Of a stretch of DNA of 64,000 nt, positions 13,279 through 25,560 are shown piece after piece. The notes beneath the pieces were generated by a model, which searched no databases, had not been told where the DNA came from, and worked only from the letters and a program-made list of their open reading frames with translations. A program made the translations under genes and the position numbers. The first letter of the stretch is position 1. Each line of letters opens with the position of its first letter. The DNA is from Actinomucor elegans (taxonomy: Eukaryota; Mucoromycota; Mucoromycetes; Mucorales; Mucoraceae). Location of the stretch: contig JAMSLZ010000008.1 of NCBI GenBank assembly GCA_026027325.1, forward strand, positions 806,001 to 870,000, in the 5' to 3' direction.

Positions 13279-14810
13279 ATGGTTAACGCTGATAAAACTA
13301 CTCAAAATCTTACTGTCACTGTCGAAGAGCCCAAACGTACCCGCTCCAGTTCTTTCAGTGTACCTAAAGCCAAGGTACTTCGCCCTTTCAACACCAACGA
13401 AGTCAAAATTCTGTTATTAGAAAATGTCAATGAAACCGCTGTCAAAGCCTTCATAAAACAAGGCTATCAGGTAAATAGCATGTAACATAGACATATATCA
13501 TATAGTTGACTTACTTTTTGGCGTGTAGGTGGAAACCTATTCCAAAGCTTTGGTTGGTGATGAACTGATTGAAAAGATTCGTGACGTCCATGTTATTGGT
13601 ATTCGTTCTAAGACAAAACTTACCAAGCAAGTACTCCAACAAGCCAAGAATTTATTGGCTATTGGTTGTTTCTGTATTGGTACTAACCAGGTCGACCTCC
13701 AAGCTGCCGCTAAGCAAGGTGTAAGTAGTTTTATTGGATTTTCTTTGAATAGATCTTTAATATCTTTGTGTGTCTGTTAGGTTGCGGTATTTAACTCACC
13801 CTTTAGTAACTCTCGCTCTGTCGCTGAACTTGTAATTGGAGAGATCATTATGCTTGCTCGTCAGTTAGGCGACCGTAATAACGAAATGCATCAAGGCGTT
13901 TGGAACAAAGTCTCCAAGGGCTGTTATGAAATTCGAGGCAAGGTATTAGGTATTGTCGGCTATGGACATATTGGTTCTCAGTTGTCTGTTTTGGCTGAAG
14001 CTATGGGAATGACTGTGTACTTTTATGATGTTCTTCAAATCATGCCTCTTGGTCAAGCCAAACCACTTGAAACTCTCGATGACCTTTTGGCTATTGCTGA
14101 TTACGTTTCTTTGCACGTACCTGAAACAGAGGATACCAAGAATATGATCGGAGATCATGAAATCCAACAAATGAAGAAGGGCGCCTACTTATTAAATAAC
14201 GCTCGTGGTACCGTTGTTCAAATCTCAGCTCTCACAAAAGGACTCAAGTCGGGACATCTCGCTGGTGCTGCCATTGACGTGTTTCCCAAAGAACCTGCTT
14301 CCAATGGACCACTTTTCGACTATTATCCAGAGCTATTAGCTTGTCCCAACTTAATCTTGACTCCCCATATTGGTGGATCAACTGAAGAAGCTCAACGTAT
14401 GATTGGTCTCGAAGTTTCTCAATCACTGACAAAGTATATCAACGATGGTACTTCTCTCAACGCAGTCAACTTCCCAGAAGTTGATTTGCGTGCCATTCGT
14501 GAAGAGGACAAGAATACGGTTCGTGTACTTTATATCCATCAAAACATCCCCGGTGTACTTAGGGTAAGCTTGGGGGTTTTTTCTTCTTACTTTATTAACC
14601 TTTATTATTACCAACTCATAACTAAAAACTACCTAACTATAGGAAATCAACGAAATCTTTTCTGACCATAACGTTGAAAAGCAATACTCTGATTCTAAAG
14701 GTGATATCGCCTATGTTATGGCTGATATTGCTGATGTTACAGACCTCAAGAGTCTTTACAGTGCCATTATCGCTACTCGCGCCAACATTCAAACGCGTGT
14801 ACTTTACTAA
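13279..14810 (+). CDS. SER3: D-3-phosphoglycerate dehydrogenase
   Basis: First enzyme of serine synthesis, oxidising 3-phosphoglycerate to 3-phosphohydroxypyruvate with NAD. Exons are 13279-13470, 13529-13720, 13781-14563 and 14643-14810, giving 444 residues. The introns are 58, 60 and 79 nt with GT and AG ends, and all joins are in phase 0. Domains in order: a short N-terminal leader, the substrate-binding part (KILLLENVNETAV), the NAD-binding fold with GIVGYGHIGS around residue 190, the family signature LLNNARGTVV, and the catalytic-histidine segment TPHIGGSTEEAQ. A C-terminal ACT domain follows (HQNIPGVLREINEIFSDHNV), where serine feedback binding occurs in relatives. Length and layout match yeast Ser3/Ser33. 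The start is the ATG at 13279, which has a TATA box upstream. Confidence 0.95.
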
Positions 14811-15185
14811 ATCAAAAACTCACTTTCATATTGTACCATAACAACTTTTTCATTCAACATACCCCAAAAAAACTATTATCTTCATTCTTTTTTTCTAATT
14901 CTTTTAAACGGCATGCTTTCTCAACTAGAGATGCTTAGATAATACATAATTCAATAAACATTTTCACTATCTTAAATTATCTGTCATTTATATCGAGGAA
15001 GCTGCTTGAAATCAGAAACCCTGTGATTCAGAAAAATGAATTCCACTGCTAATAACTCACTGTCACGCTATCACGCTGCTACCACCACTAATACGAAAAA
15101 GAAAAGACAAAATTTAACCTATATCCAACCATTTTATCTCTTTTCTTTATATCATTACTATAAAAGTCAACTTTTTTTTGTCGAT

Positions 15186-16432
15186 ATGAAGCGCTTTACC
15201 CATGAGTCTGCTTCCTCCGGAAAGCACTTGCCTATCGTTCTTCAGCTCAGTGATGCGCCTGTCTACTTTATCGGCCCAGCTACGCGAGATAATCCCATGT
15301 CGCAAGTGCGAACCAAGTTGATGGGAAAAGTAATATTCCAGGACCGTAAAATCAAATGGAATCGAGTAACTCTGCAGTTCTTGGGTAAGGCTGGCATCGA
15401 TATCGAAGCGCCTCGCTCAGCTCTTTCTCGAGACCATGTTCTCGGCGAGCTAGACGGACCAACAACTACGAAAATACAAACAGTTGTACCTATTTGTGAA
15501 GTTGAAAAGGAACTGATCTTCTCTGGAGAAGAGTCTATCGAGTTTGGTCTTCATTTACCCTCTCATCTGCCTTCCAGTTCTAGGACCAAGCACGCCTTTG
15601 TCGAGTACACTTTAGTAGCCAATTTATCTGCTGGCACTTTTTTCAAAAAGTATAGAACGCAAAAGATAGTGACAGTTCATCGCCATTATTTACCCAGTCC
15701 AAGTGCCATGATCCCAACCATCGATTACACAGGTGTAAAAGAATGGTTTGAATGGTCGGCTGAACTTCCCAAAGCTACTGCGATAGAATCTGGCGAAGTC
15801 GTAGTTTCTTTTCGTTGCAGTGTCGAAAAAGAACGTGTCGAAGTGGATCGAATTCAATTAGCTATAGAAGAAGTTGAATCCTACAGGCAAGTATAGTTAA
15901 GGGAGATCTTTTTTGTCATAAACATCTGATATATATATATATATGTAACAGGTTCTGTAATAAGCAGGGTGTTCAGAGTTTACCGCCTATTATCACTCGA
16001 TTCCCACCTGCCACTTACCATTTACCCTCCTTTTCCAATAGCTCTGAAACTCATTTTATACGGGCACCTATAACAACGAGTAAAAACTCTGCCGTTAAAT
16101 CAATTCATACTCATCAGTTTGACCCGTTTCTGGAAATATCTCACCGCTTGAGGTTGACTATCCACTTTAACAAGACCACTAGTTTCAATATAGAGCCCAT
16201 CGTCCTCGAGTTTCCCATCATCATTACAGACTATCCTTCGGTTGTATCTGATTCTATCTTGTCACTAGCTTCATCATCTGAGGGCGTCATTTCAACTGAA
16301 GAATTCCATCAGTATCATATAACAGCTGGTGGGGGAGATGATGCCGTCAATGTTGATTTGGATCTACCTGAATATACACCACGTTACGAAGAAGCTACTT
16401 CATCATCATCGCCAATCATCACAAATAGCTAG
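15186..16432 (+). CDS. Arrestin-like (ART/alpha-arrestin) adaptor
   Basis: Alpha-arrestin-type protein. Relatives recruit a Rsp5/Nedd4 ubiquitin ligase to membrane transporters. Exon 1 is 15186-15886 and exon 2 is 15952-16432, joined by a likely GC-AG intron (donor TACAG|GCAAGTA). This reads Y-R-F-C-N-K-Q-G-V and gives about 393 residues. A GT-AG alternative (donor after 15890, acceptor at 15966) also keeps frame but drops four residues. Arrestin_N features are LQLSDAPVYFIGPA, then GKVIFQDRKIKWNRVTLQF. Arrestin_C features are the stretches RLRLTIHFNK and IEPIVLEFPIIITDYP. Near the C-terminus LDLPEYTPRYEEA holds an LPxY-type PY motif, as expected for WW-domain binding. An in-frame ATG at 15036 exists, but the added 50 residues look like translated leader, so 15186 is preferred. 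Confidence 0.82.
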
Positions 16433-16817
16433 CTATAACCTTTCAAATAACCTATACAGCCTACTGATTAGTCTAATTTAACTGTAGATAGTAATATCCC
16501 TTTTCTTTCATTTTTGTCGACAGAAAGACACCTAACAAATTGAAACAGTTACATATCATGCAATAGTTTTCGTTATCTTTATCAAATTTAGATAAGACTA
16601 GAATTTATAGCTCCGATACTGATATGCGCTAATGGCAAGGAACTGTAAAAATTTATCACCAGCTAAAGATTGTTAATTTCGATCCAGTAACACACTTTTT
16701 GTCATGAAATCAAGAAAAAAAACACCTTTGATTAGCAAATGTTATACTTTGACAAATGATCGTATAAAACAATTTAAATCAACAACCATATTCAAATAGA
16801 TTTGACTTTTTTTACCA

Positions 16818-16896
16818 GATGCAGCAACTCATTTTGAGAATGGTATATTAAATAGATGCGACATTTGACCGGAATCAGCCGAAATTGTACGAGATC
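16818..16896 (+). repeat. Dispersed 75-bp repeat, copy F
   Basis: One of the best copies: GATGCAGCAACTCATTTTGA, then GATGCGACATTTGACCGGAA, then ACGAGATC. Confidence 0.7.
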
Positions 16897-17616
16897 ACAC
16901 ATATTAAAATGAGCCATGCCACCAAAGGCTTAAAAAAAGAGTGGAAGAGAATTCATTGATTAGAATTTCGAACCGAAAAAATAGAAATTAGCCTATAAAG
17001 AATAATGAGAGCAAATCCAATCATTATGAGCTTAATAATACCAACATAGATAATAACGATTTCTTTCAAACGGAGCACACCTTGTAAAAATTCTAGTAAA
17101 GACAATACAAGTCTAGAGAAAGAGAAAAAAAATGCCATTGGATCCATTTGGAGCTCGTCCATCTTTATGTCTAGCTGCTCAGTTGGTACTCATATATTAG
17201 AGCTCATTTTTATTGCCATATATTTCAGATTTTAAGGATCTATCTAAATGTTTCATTAAATTAGATGACAATTTGTTATATTAAAACCTTTTGTCCATGC
17301 CATGCTATAGTCTTATATCTTTACAGCTTTGTAAGACACGCAGATAAAGCAAGTAAACAAAAGACATGCTGCAGAGGTATTACAGAGACATTATCAAGAA
17401 TATCTAGTAATAACAACAAGTTATTAAGGGGTTTAACCCTATTCATCTAGGCGTTCCTTGACAAATCTTCACCAAATGACATATCTAACATGTATTCTTA
17501 CTTAAAATAAATAGCAGCATCCACTAGATAGAGCCCTGATATGACTTAAATATAAGCATGCTACTTCATTGGTTAATGGTTAGTAGTAGATATACGTCAC
17601 CTACAAATAGACTTAA

Positions 17617-17688
17617 TGATCTCTAGATTTCGACTTAATTTCGCATTTGTTGAATAGATCTTGCTCAAGATGAGCTACTGCTGCTTCG
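17617..17688 (-). repeat. Dispersed 75-bp repeat, copy G
   Basis: Minus-strand copy. Reverse complement shows GCAGTAGCTCATCTTGAGCA, AACAAATGCGAAATTA and AGAGATCATT in order. Confidence 0.6.
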
Positions 17689-17821
17689 AGTTACACTATA
17701 AAAAGCATATATAAGAAATAACCATATATTTTGCTCACTCATATCAGTATATTGAGCATAAACTCTGTTGCATGAATGGTCCATTTATTACACAAGCTAT
17801 TCAAGAGATTAAATAACAAAA

Positions 17822-20800
17822 TTAAAACAAAGCAAAACCGTAAGGTGGTTGTCTAATGAGACTCCACTTGTCATCATATTCAGCCCACAATGACCAAGCG
17901 AGCTCCTTGTAAAGTTCATTACGAACACTCCATACCTTACCGACATCTTTGACAGTATCCGAGTTCAAAGTAGCCTCGGCCAAGTACTTTTGTACAGACT
18001 TGAGAGCAGTGGCAGGATGGCCTGCTTCACGGTCGCGCTTGACTTTGACCAACAAAGACGCTAAGTTATTATTGCTATCATCTGAAGTCCATACTTGCAG
18101 TGCCTCAACAGTGGCATCTAGTTCTTGGCGATGCTCCTCCTTGTTCAAAAGAGCGGCATAGGCCATGACCTTGTTCTTGAGAGCATTGACCAACTGCTTC
18201 TTTTTATTATCGTTTTCCTTACGTTGCTCCTTTTGTTCCTCGGTTTCGTTGTCGGGCTTCTTGCGACCGTAGAATTCAAGTAATTCAGATTCATTGAATT
18301 GTCCTACAATGGTATCAGCGATCTGGATGATCTCTTGAGCTTGTTCTTCTGTCAATTGATTGGGCTTCAATAAGCTGTCGACGTTGGATTTTCCTTCAGA
18401 AGAGGTCCAGATAGCATTCATCTTGAATTCTAACAAGGCAATGTCATCGGGATAAGAGGATTCCAATTTCTCCAAAAGCTCTTTATAGGCATCCGAGTCA
18501 ACGGCAAACTTTTTGACGTAAGAAATTTCTAGATCACGCGTAGCTTCCTTCAACTTTTGGCTGAGTTCTTCATCAGTAGGCTTCTTAGCATTGTTCTTGC
18601 CATTGGATTGTTCTTCCACGAGTGGGGGAACAGTGTACAGAACATTATATTGACCACCTTCTACCTTGCTGAGGAAATTCAATTTACCTACTAACGCATC
18701 ACCAGCCTTGGCTTCTTTGGGGATAGCATCAGGCCCAGTAGGAGCAGCAATATAAAACACCTTGGTATCCTTACGCTCAAGTGCAATTTTGTTATAGTTG
18801 GGGCTACTCTTTGTGAACACGTCACCCAGTGTTTGATAAGTGTTAAAGCTGGTGCTCTTCAAATCCAAATCTAATTCCAAAAGAGTATCTTTTAACTTTT
18901 CGAGCACGCTTTCCTCTTCAGTTGATAATTGAAGCTTGATGGTGTATTCGCCCTTTTGACTAAGTTTGATATCATGATCAAACACATCGAGATAGCCTAC
19001 GACTTTTTGATTGGCATCGTAAACGATACCAAACACACCAGCCAAGAAATGCTCGTAAAGTTGATTCATAACAGTAGGGAAACGAGGAGTGATGGTGTTG
19101 GATGCATCAATTGTAAATTTGTATGAGAGAATGAGCTGATACAGTAAGCGTGTGGAGGGCAAAAGATCGCGATCAGGAAGCATGGGAGTGATATTGGCTT
19201 CAAAAGGACGGATGTACTTGCGCAACTTGTTGAAATTGACACTGACATTCAAGCTATCTTCTCTACGGATACTAGCAATATCTAAACGAGTGACTTGAGG
19301 CTCCAAATGCAAGGTGCTTTGGCCATTGGCCAAGTTGCCAGTAATTTGAACACCGTGGAAGTTGAGACTCAAATCAATGGCGTGCTTACCAAGACCAGAC
19401 CAGAACTGAGCAAGACATACTTCCAAGTTTAAGCCACCACGAACAGAAAAATGTTTTTTAACGACTTGTTGATCAGATTCAGGATCACCGAAAGAACCAT
19501 TACCCAACAGGAAACTATAAGCGTGCTTGCTCTTTTGGTTCTGCTTAGGTACGAGCTGCAAAAGATGAAGCATAAAGCGAGCAGGTGCTGTCTCTGCAGG
19601 AGCTTTGGCCTTGATAACCAGTTCACAGCTAGTGGCGCCCTCAGGCACTTGAACAAAGCGTCTGATAATATCACCAGGGCCATACTCGACATTTTTGTAT
19701 TGAATAAAGCTTTGGACGGGAACAGTTGGCTTTACTACAGATACAGGGATATGGAATAAGGGTCCACGTTCAGGACAAGAGGTATCATAACCAAGCACTT
19801 CACCATAATGGAAGTTGCTTTCAGAAAGAGAAGTAGGATCAACCTTGACTTGGAAGGAATTACCGCTGGAATGGAGATATACAAAATCAGGTACATTAAT
19901 CCATGATTCAGATGCAACAAGAGCTACACGAACATCGTAATCAAATTTGGCTTGATTGTATTTGGGATTCTCTGGGTCTAATTCGCCCATAAAGTTGGGT
20001 TGAACCTTGGCAGTGAGATACTGAACTTGACTAACTTCTTCCAATTCACGAAGATAAATACCGCGCTTAGCGCCTCTCTTTTGAATAGTAACCTATAATT
20101 AAATGTTAATAATACACACTCCAACGTTCTAAGTTTTTTTAACCTTATATAATAGATCTAAATCCTCGCGCTCTTTGTAGTTCTCGAGATACTCCCATGC
20201 TTTGTCTACTTGAATAAAGCCAACACCTAGAGGATCCTCGACAGATTTACCTGTTTGAACAATAGCATTCTTCAATCTATAAGGCGTGTACTGTTGGTTT
20301 TCTGCCTTTAATGCAGAAACAAGCAAAGCAACACAACCACAGGCATTAGGACTGGACATACTGGTACCATTCTTCAAATCAAGCTTGTTTAAGACATAAA
20401 CAGGCACACTTGTGATGGCACTACCAGGAGCATAAATATCAACACCGTGGTAGCCGTCGGTAGTAGGACCACGAGAAGACCAAGTATAGGGACATTCAGC
20501 TACTGATTCCAAAAGAGCATATTCAGCTTGCATTTGAGCGTGCTTGACATAGGCGCCAACTGTAATAAAGCTTTCATCCATGCCAGCAGGAGCACCAATA
20601 GAACTGTAGCAAGGACCATCGTTACCAGCACTTGTTACAAAGATGCAACCAGACTTTCCAATAGCTTCGTTAGCAAGTAGTTTGATAAAGTGACCATCGG
20701 TTGGAAGGCTACTAGATTCACCATATGACATGTTGGCCAAATCCACCTTATGGAAGGCTAAATGAGCAGCAGCACGAGTCAAACCAGGCCCGGTTTCCAT

Positions 20801-22084
20801 AGAACCAAGACGCGAATCACCAATACGAAGAGAGACGATCTGAGCGCCAGGTGCAACCTAAAGTACAAAGATGTTTACTATATCAGTTTTATATTTCTTT
20901 ATGTAGAACATACACCATTTAAAGCCGGCTCATCGGGGAAATTGCCAGCAGTGATTCCTGCTACGTGTGTACCATGACTTCCAGCCAATGTTACAATGCT
21001 ACACAACCATGTTAACAATTTTCTTGTTTTAGTAATTTACTCTACCTTAGAATATCGCCATTATTATAGATGTTGACGTTAAAGTTTAACAAATCGGCCT
21101 TTCCAAAGGTATGGTATTGTAATTCTTTACGGTAATCCGTCAGGCAAGGTTGATCTAAAGTCAGCTTTAGTTACCATTTCAAGAAGCAATTTCCTTTCTT
21201 TACCTCTCAAATCTCCAGTTTCATTCACATCAATGACAGCTCTCCAGTCTTTACCATCGAAAAAGACGACACAGTCAAGAATAGCACCAGGATCCTCATA
21301 GTTTTTATCCAAGTCTTTCAACCCTTCGATACGAGCCTCCAATTCTGCTTTTTCACTTTCATCTACCTTATCATTCTTTTTAACATATTCAGCAAGGCGA
21401 CTTTGAGCTTCACTTAGCAGTTGAGCTTGCTTTTTCACGTAATTTTCGCGACGTTCCTAGAAAAATAGATGAGTAACGCCTTCTTGAGTTTCTTAAAATG
21501 TACTTACAGCCTTGATTCTGCTCTTTAAATCATTAGGAAACAGTTCATAGGCTCTCTTAAGACCAACACGATATTCATCGCTGGGATTCTCCCATTCATC
21601 ACTGATGATTAATTTACGTCCACTGAGACCTTGGATGATCTTGTTTCCATCTTCCATAGTTGGCTTGACGATTTTTGTGGTTTCAACATCACCTTTATTA
21701 CATCTGTTAATTTGTTATACGTGTCTCGTAACAGTTAAATAACTCACCTCCACCAGTACAGTCAACGATATCAATCAACTTGGGCTTGCCGTCAGTAGTG
21801 ACCTATATTACCCCGTATCAGTACAAATGCCGCGTATAAAAAAAAAGAAATCATCATTTACCTGCATACCTGCAGCTCCAGGGTCGACACCTAGTATATA
21901 GATGAGTATACAAATTTGTATATCATTGTCATTGGTCTTTACCTGTATCAAGAATAGCGATAACAGTGTTTCTACCATCATAGTTGGGAAACTTTTTAAT
22001 AAAGCTAGCAGCTTGAGTGTCCTGCTTTGGCATAAGGCCATGCACAGGATATTCTTGAATTGGTTTCGAAAAGTTAAAAGTCAT
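17822..22084 (-). CDS. TPP2: Tripeptidyl-peptidase II
   Basis: Giant cytosolic subtilisin-family peptidase that trims tripeptides from proteasome products. Nine exons on the minus strand: 22084-21943, 21890-21862, 21802-21748, 21692-21508, 21456-21204, 21154-21046, 20998-20914, 20857-20144 and 20092-17822, giving 1280 residues, close to the animal enzyme. The eight introns are 47 to 57 nt, all GT-AG, and every join keeps the frame. Catalytic residues are visible: Asp46 in AILDTGVDPGA, His266 in [11 protein letters not shown], the oxyanion Asn365 in VTSAGNDGP, and Ser452 in GTSMSSPNA. The usual long insert between Asp and His is present ([13 protein letters not shown]). The large last exon codes for the C-terminal beta-rich and helical repeat parts used in spindle assembly. 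The start ATG at 22084 lies 95 bp downstream of the stop of the CCDC6-like gene on the same strand. Confidence 0.95.
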
Positions 22085-22179
22085 ACGGATAGTAAAGAAG
22101 AAGAAGAAGAAAAAATAAACGACGCGTAAACATGCAACGATTTATATATAAAGCCCGATTCAAGTAACACGGGAAATCT

Positions 22180-23894
22180 TTATTGCAAATTATTTGAATG
22201 ACCTCCAGCTAAACTTAATAAGGTGCCTGAAATTCTTCTTGACGATTTGGGCACAGAGTTGGATGCAGAGCTATTGGATCCTTTTTACAAGAATATTAAA
22301 CTACAAGAATAACAGATCCAAAGAAACACTTACTTGATCTATTCATAGGAGCTTGATGATCATTAGCGTCCAATTGCAAAGGTGGGATATTGTTGAGATT
22401 GTTCTTGTCAGAAGTCAATGATCTTTGAGAAGAAGTTGAAGTTGAACGACGAACCTATAAGATCATTAGAATTTGGCTGAGAAATGGCGCTCAATACTTA
22501 CTCTGCCGCCTCTGCCAGGTGACGGAGGTACAGTTCTAAACACAGCAGGTATTCTAGAGAAAAAAACATTGGATGATTCAGTATGGCTGTTTTCTATTAA
22601 ATTACTATCATTACCCTTCATCTAAAGGAATATCATCTGTTGATAATCCAGCTTGTTTACGGAAATGAATTAATTCACTCTTGTACTTGTTGCATTGTTG
22701 CATCTTTAAAAGGACTGCAGTCATATTAGCTTATATCATCAAACGTCTAAAAAAAAATACTTGCATTCTTTCTCCATTTCAGTAGTTTTACTCTTTAATA
22801 CAGCAATTTCAGAGAGTAACATCTCTGCTGTACCAGACTGCACCTCGTTTATTGATCCAGAAGATGAATTCCACTTTTTGGGGCTGGGTAATTGATTAGT
22901 ATAAGCTTTTTATACATAGTATTCACCTTACATAATGGGAGATACAGGTCCTGGGGATAAAGAAGCACCAACCATGGGCGAACTTGTTTGAGATTGCTGT
23001 TGCAGTTTCATGGACTCCAATTGCTTTTGAAGCTTATTAACAATGTATTCTTGTTCTTGTTCCAAAGAGTTCTCCATGTCAATCTTTTCACGTTGAAGCT
23101 GGGTCAGTTTCTTTTGTAGCATATTGGTCATGTATTCTTCCTCTTGTTCTACTTGCAAAAGTAACTCGCCCTTTTCTTTCTTCAAACCTGTAATTCTCTT
23201 TAATAGCCTATTGGATATAAACTCTTCTTCTTGCTCTGCCATTGCATTCTATTTCAAATTAGATAATGGCATGAAGCATGCACAACGACTTACCATATCA
23301 ACGGTCATTTGTCTCAACATCTTATTATCGTGTTTTAGTATCTTGACATGTCCTTGTTCCATTTCCAACTCGAATTCCAGTTTCTTGATATGAGCTTCTT
23401 GCTGTATGCATTGTTCATGCAGCTTTTTGACTTGTGCTCGAAGCTCATCGAGATTATCAATAGCCAGCAGCTCTTCCAAATGATTAGTATTCTCAGCACT
23501 GCTTCAGAGTGTTAAACCTTTAATGAGCGTACTTTTGTTTTATACAGTTAATTACCTAGACATGGCGTGCAATTGGCCTAAACTGGCTTCATAAGCCTTG
23601 GTACGAGACTTCAAGTCTGCTTCCAATACAGCTTTGTCTTTACGAACCTATTATTATTCAGAACTAGGTTAATACATACTAAAAAAAACATTCGGAAGAG
23701 CTCTTTATTATTTACTTTCTCGAGCTGTTCGCGAAGTGAGTTGGTAAACTTTTGTTCATTTTCTTTGATTTCATTTAATAATTCGTCATTCTAAAGCTTA
23801 GTGTAAGAACCGATAAGCAAATGGTCGTATTTGGCATCCTTACTTGGATAGATTCTTCTTCTTTAGTGTTAGAAGTGGAAGTGTGATCACTCAT
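22180..23894 (-). CDS. CCDC6-like coiled-coil protein
   Basis: Long coiled-coil protein of the CCDC6/H4 (DUF2046) type. Ten exons: 23894-23844, 23790-23716, 23647-23556, 23501-23294, 23248-22932, 22883-22765, 22714-22615, 22553-22502, 22454-22334 and 22280-22180, giving about 411 residues. The diagnostic part is the repeated unit in exon 5: AEQEEEFISNRLLKRITGL, then VEQEEEYMTNMLQKKLTQL, then LEQEQEYIVNKLQKQLESM. This is the CCDC6 pattern of EQEEEF..N.L.KK. The C-terminal third is Ser- and Pro-rich (TVPPSPGRGG, RRSTSTSSQRS). The intron between exons 6 and 7 must be GC-AG (donor GAAT|GCAAGTA, acceptor CTGCAG|TCC), because every GT-AG choice there runs into a stop. In animals CCDC6 acts in DNA-damage signalling; the fungal role is unknown to me. 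Confidence 0.8.
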
Positions 23895-24059
23895 TTTGAT
23901 ATATTTATTGTTATAAAGGAACAAACAAAAGGGATTTTATTCTCGCCACCTACCTACTTATAAATAACACGCTGCTAAAATATGAATCCAATTTTTTAAC
24001 TCGAGATTGATATAGAGTTTGAATTTTTGTAGACTGTTGTAAAATGATTTTTACACAAA

Positions 24060-25560
24060 GAAAAAATGTTATTTGGACAAATTACTTATATTCATTTTAA
24101 CCCTCAAAAGGGAACTATGTTGGTTATGGCGGTATGCTCTACAGAAAATGCACTAAAAGGAACATGGATTAAGCTTTTTGTAAAGTTACTGCATTCAATG
24201 AACACAACAATCGCAGAGAAAGAACCATGGCTCTTGACAGGCAATCACTCTATTTGTACAAGTGGTCTTGTGTTATTCACTGACAAATGAGCACCGTTCA
24301 TTCAAAATGAGTACAATGTGACAATCTATTAACTGTTCTTGAGCACAGACCATGGTATGGCATTGGTCTTACTGTACCTGACCCGATCTGATCTTTATTT
24401 GAAATAAAGTTCTAGAAAGCACAATTGAAACTGGCATTTAATAAGCTTGTGATATAGTAAGAGCATTGGAGTTTAGTTTTAATCTACTTTGGCATAATAA
24501 TAATCAATGGATCAGGATCATTGCTCATGATTACTGCTACTAGTTTATCTGTCAAAGCGAGCGAACATGACCTAACAATAATCCTTTGCTGGAAAATTCA
24601 AACGAAGACACAATGAAAGGTCTTGTTAACCAGTTGTGTGTGCCATTAAGGAACCTCATTGTCAAAAAAGTGACTCTGTCAAATTAGTCTACTACTTCAG
24701 AAAGTGTCTATAAACGCTTTGAGTACATATTGCGTGTATATGAAGATGAGCATTTTAACCACCACCCTTTCAATGTTCGTCGGCTTGCTCTTTAAGGCTT
24801 TTCAGCATTTTCTTCAAACTATCTATACTGCAAAGAATGCACAAAGTAATATGTATTTAGAAATATTGACTACAAGTTGGCAAACCTGGCACTTTTTTTT
24901 CACTTTCTATGAGTATCACACGGCAAGAAATTGCTTTAGCTTGTATCAAAGAAGACAGAGAGCTCCAGAAATGATGGTGAATATGCTGCTGCATGAAGGC
25001 TCAAAGTACAGCGGAAAGAAGCAAAATAAATAAAAAAAGCAAGAGGAAAACAAAAGCAATTTTTTTTGTCATGTTTATATATCAGCAATATCTGATCAGT
25101 TTAATCGACAGGAGAAACAAGTGAAAATAGACAAGGTAGCCAGCTCCAGATAAAAGCAAGATTCCGCTCATTGTATTTGGCAAGAATTGTGTCAAGTTAA
25201 AATCTCTTCTTTGAGGCAGCTTAGGGATTCTCTGGCAAGCCTTAAAGAGATGAAAAACAAACGATAATCATATGGTGATACTGGTTATGAATACAAGGCT
25301 TATCGTCTTCACAGTAAATGTGGGACTGATACTTTGGGTGAGTTAGCTTATGTCAAGGTCGCAGTACGCTTGTCTGTAAAATACGTAATATACTGGCAAC
25401 GTGATGTTAATGCATCCAAGAATAAGGTGTTAATTTTGCTTTTGATTTGGAAAAGTAAGTATAAGCCTAAATTTTATTCTCGAAATCAAACATATTTACT
25501 TCGCATCATAGTCTTTGCTCTTTTGAGCAATTTAGATGATCACAGGTAATTCGTCCAAAT
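24060..25560 (+). pseudogene. Decayed Fanzor/TnpB-like nuclease gene
   Basis: Relic of a eukaryotic TnpB homologue (Fanzor-type, OrfB zinc-ribbon family) broken by stops and frameshifts. The C-terminal part is clearest. SKCGTDTLGE at about 25313 keeps half of the zinc ribbon. GRSTLVCKIRNIL (25357-25395, another frame) keeps one Cys of the second half, the other having become R. YWQRDVNASKNK near 25391 carries the last RuvC-type Asp, like the D-x-N-A-a-x-N motif of TnpB. Upstream, KIPLIVFGKNCVKLKSLL (about 25158-25211) matches the segment before the zinc ribbon in Mucoromycota members as I remember them. ARNCFSLYQRRQRAPEMMV (about 24905-24980) matches the helical middle. The fragments lie in three frames, in the right order and spacing. 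The 5' limit is uncertain. No terminal inverted repeats were found, and the family call has not been checked by a search. Confidence 0.6.

Larger units (their letters stand above)
16433..17821. other. Intergenic interval with two repeat copies
   Basis: AT-rich, without a supportable gene. It holds repeat copy F on the plus strand and copy G on the minus strand, about 0.7 kb apart and facing each other. Confidence 0.6.

Noticed and set aside
15036..15185. N-terminal extension of the first arrestin gene from the ATG at 15036
   Set aside because: The extra residues are Asn, Lys and Tyr-rich without arrestin character, and conserved sequence begins after the ATG at 15186.
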